This document shows positions 58,901 through 64,000 of a stretch of DNA of 64,000 nucleotides, piece after piece. The position numbers and the translations under genes were made by a program. This stretch comes from Mesorhabditis belari (taxonomy: Eukaryota; Nematoda; Chromadorea; Rhabditida; Rhabditidae): NCBI GenBank assembly GCA_958450365.1, contig CAUEEP010000897.1, positions 212,501 through 276,500 of the forward strand, given 5' to 3'. The notes under the pieces are model-generated. The model saw nothing but the letters and a program-made list of their open reading frames with translations, was not told where the DNA came from and did not search any database. Each line of letters starts with the position of its first letter. Position 1 is the stretch's first letter.

Positions 58901-59293
58901 TATTTCAAAAGTATCAAGTGTTATATAGAGAATTGTAGCCCTGATTCTCAGCTACATTTATCTACCAAAAACATCCTAATTAGACTCATATAACTCATTT
59001 AACAAGCGCTTGAATGAGCGCTAGTCGAATCTGTGATTCGGCCGCTTTTCTCTGTCAAAAATTTTTAACAAAAGCTTTTCAATATGCCGAGAATTAGAGC
59101 ACTTTTTAAAAAACATCGTAGCCATAAAGTTAATAAAGCTGTTCTCATTACTCATTTCAGGTGGTTCTGGCTGTGTTACTGGTTCGAGAGCGATGTGCCC
59201 GATGGCCAACTGGAGAATATTTGGGATTGGCCATTCCCAGGGCCCGAAGGAGCACGGAGATTCATGGAAAAACTCAACCATCGCCTACAGTAA
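46902..59293 (+). CDS. sms: Sphingomyelin synthase
   Basis: Transfers phosphocholine from phosphatidylcholine to ceramide, giving sphingomyelin and diacylglycerol, as a multi-span Golgi or plasma membrane protein. Exons: 46902-46991, 50257-50364, 55277-55336, 56303-56442, 56721-56864, 56937-56999, 57899-58048, 58092-58144, 58240-58363, 59161-59293. Phases join throughout; 354 aa, close to other SMS proteins. The first ~86 residues are polar. Hydrophobic helices follow, with GVTFLPPSFHNR, CGDLMFSGHTVVLT (first catalytic His) and SGGHYTMDVLIAYW (second His and the Asp), the lipid-phosphatase-like triad of this family. The tail is cytosolic, rich in Trp/Pro, and ends NHRLQ. No SAM domain, so it is more SMS2-like than SMS1-like. 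A second ATG opens exon 3 and could start a shorter form. Introns 1 and 2 are 3.3 and 4.9 kb and full of transposons. Which nematode paralogue this is cannot be told by eye. Confidence 0.93.
47709..47933. mobile_element. Complete 225 bp CCGTATT MITE
   Basis: Terminal inverted repeats CCGTATTCTCTCTAATAATA and complement, flanked by TA on both sides. This is the best complete copy of the family; the TA target fits Tc1/mariner mobilisation. No coding capacity. Confidence 0.9.
47958..48858 (+). ncRNA. tRNA-like gene split by a transposon
   Basis: The halves 47958-47983 and 48812-48858 together give 73 nt whose ends GTGCGTT and AGCGCAC pair over all seven positions. D arm (GTGTAATGGTTAGCAC) resembles Gln/Glu tRNAs. 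Anticodon arm TTGC-TCGGTAA-GCAA reads GGT by position. The T arm (GGATTCGAGTCC) has one extra base. The 820 bp element at 47984 splits the D arm. Confidence 0.55.
47984..48803. mobile_element. 820 bp element with 8 bp target duplication
   Basis: Terminal inverted repeats GGGAGGTAGTCAAATGAG (then CGCC) and exact complement, flanked by GTTAGCAC on both sides. Subterminal regions hold many copies of TCATTT(G/C)AGCGCC, direct on the left and complementary on the right, like transposase binding sites. An 8 bp duplication points to the hAT or P superfamilies. It is non-autonomous. Confidence 0.9.
49287..49890. mobile_element. 604 bp MITE, CCGTAAATACTGTAATAGT ends
   Basis: Terminal inverted repeats flanked by TA. 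Inside are a duplicated ~95 bp segment (GCGTCTTTGGTATCAAAAAA ... GCGCGCATTGTAGCATAAAC at 49385 and 49725) and a tRNA-like unit (49554). It has the same architecture as, but different ends from, the CCGTATT family. Confidence 0.85.
49554..49637 (+). ncRNA. tRNA-like sequence inside a MITE
   Basis: A box TGGCTTAGTGAG, B box AGGTTCGGATCC, long middle region. The MITE seems to have carried or captured it. Confidence 0.4.
50506..50672. repeat. GATCTTTAAATCTTTA array
   Basis: About 20 octamer units, adjoining the left end of the next element. Confidence 0.85.
50669..51188. mobile_element. 520 bp TIR element, TTGAGTTGGGGAGAATGAG ends
   Basis: Terminal inverted repeats of about 26 bp (continuing TCGGCGCC), flanked by TA. 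Non-coding. The inner sequence (TCTATCTTTT and related) resembles 47150-47270. Confidence 0.85.
51915..52446. mobile_element. TIR element, AATCAAAAATCCGAATTCGG ends
   Basis: Arms of about 55 bp (51915-51968 and 52389-52444) are near-perfect complements. The 75-codon frame between them (52139-52366) has no recognised family. Confidence 0.8.
52479..52676. mobile_element. CCGTATT MITE, truncated ends
   Basis: Internal sequence as at 47709 (CGAGAGCCGCTTATCAGA ... GATAAAATAGTC); terminal repeats are damaged. Confidence 0.75.
52807..52883 (-). ncRNA. tRNA-like sequence
   Basis: Minus strand: A box TGGCCTAGTGG, an ACCG/CGGT hairpin (loop position reads CTC), long variable region, and a degenerate B box. 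Confidence 0.4.
53036..54154. mobile_element. 1,119 bp element with mariner-type ends
   Basis: Terminal inverted repeats TTAGGTTGATGCATAAGT and complement, with duplicated TA. No transposase is recognisable. Two short CCGTATT copies (53492-53590, 53990-54090) and a perfect palindrome (53743-53905) lie inside it. Confidence 0.85.
53743..53905. repeat. Near-perfect 163 bp palindrome
   Basis: Arms of about 76 bp (AATTGTTGTGCAAAGGGC ... GGCCCACAAC) are separated by only about 10 bases (GCCTATACAG). Perfect arms imply a recent origin or ongoing correction. Confidence 0.9.
54420..54486. repeat. CATTTCATTCAATCAATC repeat
   Basis: Short imperfect array next to the MITE end. Confidence 0.7.
55113..55215. 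repeat. ATTGCTATTCAGAGCA 18 bp repeat
   Basis: Five copies of a self-complementary unit (ATTGCT ... AGCAAT), ending about 60 bp before sphingomyelin synthase exon 3. Confidence 0.8.
55380..55470. repeat. ACTAGATAAACTAGAA repeat
   Basis: Five to six copies in intron 3 of the sphingomyelin synthase gene. Confidence 0.8.
55785..56148. repeat. 10 bp array GTTAAAACAA in sms intron 3
   Basis: About 34 decamers over 360 bp (GTTAAAAC followed by AA, GA or CA). AAAA recurs every 10 bp in phase with the helix. It sits about 150 bp before exon 4. Confidence 0.95.
57226..57622. mobile_element. Foldback with GC-box and TATA-like arms in sms intron
   Basis: An almost complete palindrome of about 400 bp. 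Each arm holds AAAGGGGGCGGG and GCGTATAAAAGGAACG, pointing inward, then CCATTGGCAATCTAAC and the module seen at 30240. A second, shorter palindrome (57632-57855) follows. Confidence 0.8.
57632..57855. mobile_element. Foldback element, second copy
   Basis: GGCAAAGGGGGCGGGGC ... CCATTGGCAATCCAAC pairs with GATTGCCAATGGCAAAGG ... GGAGCGCGTAT. It ends about 40 bp before the acceptor of the exon at 57899. Confidence 0.75.
58660..59035. repeat. Two tandem ~200 bp copies in sms last intron
   Basis: AAAAGTATCAAGTGTT ... CATTTATCTACCAAAAAC ... GCGCTTGAATGAGCGCTAGT occurs twice (starting about 58708 and 58909) with few differences. Confidence 0.8.
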
Positions 59294-59569
59294 ACCCCTA
59301 AAAGTCGCGAAGCAAAAGGAGACTTTAAATCTCTTCTAAAAGATGACTATTTTCCGAAATTTCCTTTTGCCGTTTCTTTCCATTTTCTCTCTCCGAAACG
59401 CGTGCATGTGTTACGGGTTATCCTGTTTTTTTTCCCGTCATTTCCCTCCAACTTTAGCTCGACACCATTTCCTTGACTCAATATTTCCCTAGCCTAATCA
59501 AAGATTTGAAAAGCTGAAAGATTTCGACCTAAAATATTGTCATTTTCGGTAAATTTGATAGAACTATTA

Positions 59570-60255
59570 AGTTGAGGAGAAAGTTCCACCAATTTTCTTG
59601 AAAGACTGTCTTAAACTTATTCGATTTAATCATGTAATAGCTCATTCGAAAGCTATTTATCTAGCGGATTAAATAGAAAAGACCGTTTATCGATTCATCA
59701 ACATTCAAAGTTTTTGCAGCCTTTTTACTGAGACGTCTTTGACCCCAACTTTCAAAAATGAGCTTTATTTGTTTTTTTGTAAGGAAACCTGTGCTGAAAT
59801 CATGTTTTTCGGAATCAGCGTTAAAAATTACCCTAGAATACGAGAGAATTGTTTTTTTAAAAACTGACTTGACCCGGAATCGAAGCCTCGATCCTCGGGT
59901 TGGATGGTAATCCGAAGGTCGAGGGTTCGATTCCGGGTCAAGTCAGTTTTTTTCCAAAAAATTTTTCTAAAAAAAATAATTCTCTCGTATTCTAGGGTAA
60001 TTTTTAACGCTGATTCCGAAAAACATGGTTTCAGCACAGGTTTCCTTACAAAAAAACAAATAAAGCTCATCTTTTGAAAGTTGGGGTCAAAGACGCCTCA
60101 GTAAAAAGGCTGGAAAAACTTTGAAAGTTGATGAATCGATAAACGGTCTTTTCTATTTAATCCGCTAGATAAATAGCTTTCGAATGAGCTATTACATGAT
60201 TAAATCGAATAAGTTTAAGACAGTCTTTCAAGAAAATTGGCGAGAGCTTTCTCAC
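59570..60255. mobile_element. ~680 bp foldback with a tRNA-like tip
   Basis: Arms of about 330 bp (left to 59899, right from 59911) are reverse complements with few mismatches, joined by only about 12 bases (TTGGATGGTAAT). The inner end of both arms is a tRNA T-arm and acceptor 3' half (GGTTCGATTCCGGGTCAAG). Together with the loop, this looks like a tRNA fragment duplicated head to head. Confidence 0.85.
59862..59945 (+). ncRNA. tRNA 3' half at hairpin tip
   Basis: GGATGGTAATCCGAAGGTCG followed by AGGGTTCGATTCCGGG: anticodon-like loop, variable loop and perfect B box. The 5' half is replaced by an inverted copy of the 3' half, so it cannot fold as a normal tRNA. Confidence 0.4.
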
Positions 60256-60504
60256 CCAGTGAGTTTCAAATTTCGAGTTGAAGTCAACTTTTCAAAAATT
60301 GTTTTAAATCAAATCTACTTGACTAAATTGTCTGAAATTGTTCGACTAGACCCAGAAATATTTCAGTTTTTCAAATCTGAACTTAAATTCGAAAAATCTT
60401 GCGTCAGGGAAGAGTTGAAGCGATCGAAAGGTGGCTGATGCAAATGTCCCTTACCGGTTTTCATTTCCTGTATGATCATATGGCAAATCTATGTTGCAGT
60501 AAGC

Positions 60505-61065
60505 TAATATATTTTAAAACGATTTAAAACGGTTTAAAACGGTTTAGAACGGTTTAGAACGGTTTAAAATAGTTTTAAAACGGTTTTAAAACGATTTAAA
60601 ACGATTTAAAACGATTTAAACAGTTTTAAAACGATTTAAAAAGGTTTAAAACGGTTTAAAACAGTTTTAAAACGGTTTAAAACAGTTTTAAAACGGTTTA
60701 AAACAGTTTAAAACGATTTACAACAGTCTTAAAACGATTTAAAACAATTTAAAACAGTTTTAAAACGGTTTAAAACAGTTTTAAGACGATTTAAAACTAT
60801 TTAAAACGGTTTTAAAACGGTTTAAAACGGTTTAGTACGGTTTAAAACAGTTTACAATGGTTTAAAACGGTTTAAAACGGTTTAAAACCGTTTAAAACGG
60901 TTTAAAACGATTTAAAACGGTTTAAAACGGTTTAAAACGGTTTAAAACGATTTAAAACAGTTTTAAAACGATTTAAAACGATTTAAAACGATTTAAAAGG
61001 ATTTAAAACAGTTTTAAAACGATTTAAAACAGTTTTAAAACGGTTTAAAACAGTTTGTCGGTTTT
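60505..61065. repeat. 10 bp array GGTTTAAAAC
   Basis: About 55 units over 560 bp, mostly 10 bp with some 11 bp (AGTTTTAAAAC). TTTAAA recurs with the helical period. It begins about 1.2 kb downstream of the sphingomyelin synthase stop. Confidence 0.95.
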
Positions 61066-61309
61066 AAAACGATCAACCTTTAGCCATTTAATAAAATTTA
61101 AAGACTAAAACTCACTCGATGCGTTCCAACATTGGCTAAATGCTCAAAATGTGTCTCTCGGCTCGCAAGATTCCCCTTTACCAGGTCGTCGATTCATGTA
61201 AAGGCATTTCGTTGATAGATCCTCTTTCCCAAGCTGTATGATTAGTGTTATTCCTCAACTGTATGATTAGTGTTATTTGATTTCCCCTCATTTTTTGTTC
61301 ATTCTCCTT

Positions 61310-61505
61310 CCTCAATTTCCAATTCTTCTCTCCAATTCTTCTCTCCAATTCTTCTCTCCAATTCTTCTCTCCAATTCTTCTTTCCAATTCTTCTCTCCAA
61401 TTCTTCTTTCCAATTCTTCTCTCCAATTCTTCTCTCCAATTCTTCTTTCCAATTCTTCTCTCCAATTCTTCTCTCCAATTCTTCTTTCCAATTCTTCTTT
61501 CCAAT
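61310..61505. repeat. 13 bp array CCAATTCTTCTCT
   Basis: About 15 copies, each TCTCT or TTTCT. Confidence 0.9.
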
Positions 61506-62096
61506 AGCTCATTTCCTTCCTACTGGTCTCATAAGTATGAAATTTGTGCTTCCAAAACAATATCAACGATTACAATTTTGGTACTTAACAACGATCGATC
61601 CCATTTCTTGTTCTTACTGGTTACTGGCTTTGTGCTTCAGAATTCAGAACTTTTGGTGCAATAGATCGCTTGCGTTTCTGCAAGAACCCCAAAATACACT
61701 AGACTTTTATATTTTTATACTTTTATATAAACTTTTACCATCTTGAGATCAAAAAAACGCTCGAAATAGCTCGAAAATGAATTTCTCATGTGGAAAAGTT
61801 GAAACAAATTCACTGAATACTTATTTATTTCCCCCAGAAATTTTCCTTTGCTTTATCCAAACCGGTGCCCTTTTTCTTCCCAGATTTGTGCTTAAAAAAA
61901 GTGAAATTTTTTTTTGGGATTTTCTGTAAATAATGAGTTTCCCCTTGAAGATTCTCCGGTGATCATTCATTTTTCAGTTTTCACCAATGTTTTTCAGAGA
62001 TTTTCTGCTATTCAGCGTGTTAGCCATAAAGTGTTTGATTGTGTTTTTGTTTTTACTAAAGAAGACAAAAGAAATGACAAACAGAAAGCAAAAAAA

Positions 62097-62487
62097 TGGC
62101 CGACTGCCTTGGCCGACTGCTTTGGCCGACTGCTTTGGCCGATTGCCTTGGCTGACTGCCTTGGCTGACTGCTTTGGCCGACTGCTTTGGCCGACTGCTT
62201 TGGCCGATTGCCTTGGCTGACTGCCTTGGCTGACTGCTTTGGCCGACTGCTTTGGCCGACTGCATTGGCTGACTGCTTTGGCTGACTGCTTTGGCCGACT
62301 GCTTTGGCCGACTGCCTTGGCCGATCGCCTTGGCTGACTGCCTTGGCTGACTGCCTTGGCTGACTGCTTTGGCCGACTGCTTTGGCCGACTGCATTGGCT
62401 GACTGCTTTGGCTGACTGCTTTGGCCGACTGCCTTGGCTGACTGCCTTGGCTGACTGCTTTGGCCGACTGCCTTGGCCGACTGCTTT
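62097..62487. repeat. 12 bp array TTGGCCGACTGC
   Basis: About 32 units with CTTTGG/CCTTGG and CCGAC/CTGAC variants in a higher-order pattern. A 12 bp period keeps frames open on both strands (QSAKAVSQSSQPR on the minus strand); no start context or homologue supports a gene. Confidence 0.9.
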
Positions 62488-62749
62488 CAAGACATAAAGG
62501 TGTGACAGCGTGAGACAAGCAGAGAGAGACAGTGAACAGAAATCCGCAGCACTACGAGTACAAAATGCAATATTAATAGCTTAAAAATCGGATTCCAGTG
62601 AAATGATGTGATTCTAGATTTCACAGGATCAGATTTTTCATCTACCGATATGCATTTGTTTACATTCACTTGTACTCCCAGAGCCTTATACCTTACTATC
62701 TACAAGTCTATCCATAATTTTCCCAATTTTATTTACTTCTCCTTTTACA

Positions 62750-63555
62750 GTGGATTCGAATCAATAGATTATCCTCACGTCAGCTTTTCTTCAGTCAGCG
62801 TGCTGATGGGAAGAGTTGATGTCTGCGTGTCTTTCCCCTTCTTCCCCTTCTTCTCCTTCCCCTTTCCCCCTTTTCCATTTCCCCATTCTTGTCTCTTTTC
62901 ATCGCTTTGTCAGCTTCGTTTTCCTTTTTCTCTTTTTCCAACGAATCTCCTCTTTTCCTCTTCATTCATTCATTCATTCAGCAATGCACACAAAATTTGC
63001 AATCAAAACATTTGAATGGATTTCAATGTTCAATCCGATTGCCACACGTGCACAAGAACTTTCTCAACGTAATCTTGCCCCATTTTTGCCCCATTTTACT
63101 CCATTTTACTCCATTTTGCCCATTTTTACCCCAACACTTCGAATTTGGACACTCTCTTTATCTTTTCAGCTTTTGAGCGCTGTCAATGCCGAAGTTGGCA
63201 TACAGCTTTGAATATCATTTAACCGATTCAACGATCGCGAAATCGCTTCTCCACTTCATCGCCATCTCATCGAGAATTTCATCGATAATTGAATGCTTCC
63301 AAATTTCTTGATTCCTTGATTTCTTTTCCACTACACCAGAACAAACCTAGGACCATTCCACACCTGATTTTAGAGTCAGGCCAGCCAAGCCTAGGTCATA
63401 TTTTTGTAAAACCATTTTTTAGACTATGCCAGCGTCGAGTCAGCCCAAGAATCAGGCAAATCGGTCACGAGCTTGGCTTCAGCTTTGCCTGGGGAATTAT
63501 CCTTTGGATCATTTTGTACATCCCTGCGGACTATGTGGAGTTAGATCATTGAATT
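62750..63555 (+). other. Possible exons of an unrecognised gene
   Basis: Acceptor-like TTTTACAG (62751), TCTTTTCAG (63171) and TATGCCAG (63432) precede short open stretches. The last could encode a hydrophobic end (FAWGIILWIILYIP, then ADYVELDH stop at 63552). All three frames are open in places and no family is recognised, so this is only a lead. Confidence 0.2.
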
Positions 63556-64000
63556 TTGTCTACTATTTTGTGTTCATTGTTTTCTCTGAGCGCACTCATC
63601 AGTTCTGTTTGCATCGAAAAAAGCGAATATTGCAGAAAAGGGAGTCTTTGAATAAGATTTCAGTTCTTTTCATAGCTTTTAATAGCCATGAAAAGAATTG
63701 AAATCTTCCATAGCTATTTGAGCTATTCTTTCCATAGCTTAGTCGATTTTGAATCGATTCTTCTGACCGGAAATGGGTTTGGAAAAATCGATCAGTTGGG
63801 TAAACGAGTTGGAATCGGTTTTTGTTTTGACTGGTTGACTTGTTTTGACTGACTTTTGATTTTTGACTGCTTTGTTATGCAATTTTGAAAATTTTAGCTT
63901 TGGAATTGATACTAAGTTACTTTAATTCCTTACCACAAAACATTTTTTATTCCTTGTCCTTGATTTGTCTGAAATGACTTATCACATTTCTTTTCTTGCT

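Larger units (their letters stand above)
59294..64000. other. Downstream flank of sphingomyelin synthase
   Basis: No conserved gene is recognised. Contents: large hairpin (59570-60255), the 10 bp array (60505-61065), arrays at 61310-61505 and 62097-62487. Possible exon fragments lie at 62750-63555. I found no AATAAA soon after the stop at 59293. Confidence 0.55.

Noticed and set aside
59021..59281. 86-codon minus-strand frame
   Set aside because: Antisense shadow of the last sphingomyelin synthase exon.
62012..62518. 168-codon minus-strand frame rich in Gln, Ser, Ala and Lys
   Set aside because: A 12 bp satellite keeps several frames open on both strands; no coding signal outside the array.

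Overview
This is nuclear DNA of a nematode, most likely a rhabditid. The genes are split into small exons by GT-AG introns that end in TTTCAG-like acceptors. Their products match nematode or metazoan families: an FGF receptor of the EGL-15 type, a GES-1-like carboxylesterase and a sphingomyelin synthase. Degenerate copies of the nematode telomere hexamer (TTAGGC) are also present. I see no bacterial, viral or organellar genes. All gene models were spliced by eye from frame continuity and protein motifs; no homology search was possible.

Layout. (1) About 1180-16645, + strand: receptor tyrosine kinase, 27 exons, 5' end not recognised. It carries Ig-like domains, one membrane helix, a split FGFR-type kinase domain and a proline-rich tail. 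Its introns hold minisatellites, tRNA-like elements, foldbacks, a dead mariner (12896-14422) and a homopolymer block (14615-15430) that looks like poor sequence. (2) 17004-23717, - strand: a complete 16-exon carboxylesterase of 580 aa with signal peptide, Ser-Glu-His triad and C-terminal HTEL. It converges on the kinase, and the poly(A) signals of the two genes overlap. (3) 23718-46901: about 23 kb without a convincing conserved gene. It holds tandem arrays, foldback elements, MITEs and a second, nearly intact mariner (33750-35012). (4) 46902-59293, + strand: a complete 10-exon sphingomyelin synthase of 354 aa. Its first two introns are very large and full of nested transposons. (5) 59294-64000: a long hairpin, then minisatellites and a few doubtful exons.

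The three genes are unrelated in function (growth-factor signalling, ER/intestinal ester hydrolysis, sphingolipid synthesis) and do not form an operon. What stands out is the repeat landscape. More than 30 tandem arrays are present, including three with a ~10 bp A/T-phased period. One array in the kinase gene has multiplied a 3' splice site. Sixteen or more tRNA-like sequences occur, one of them cut by a DNA transposon with an 8 bp target duplication. Several families of nearly perfect foldback elements recur.
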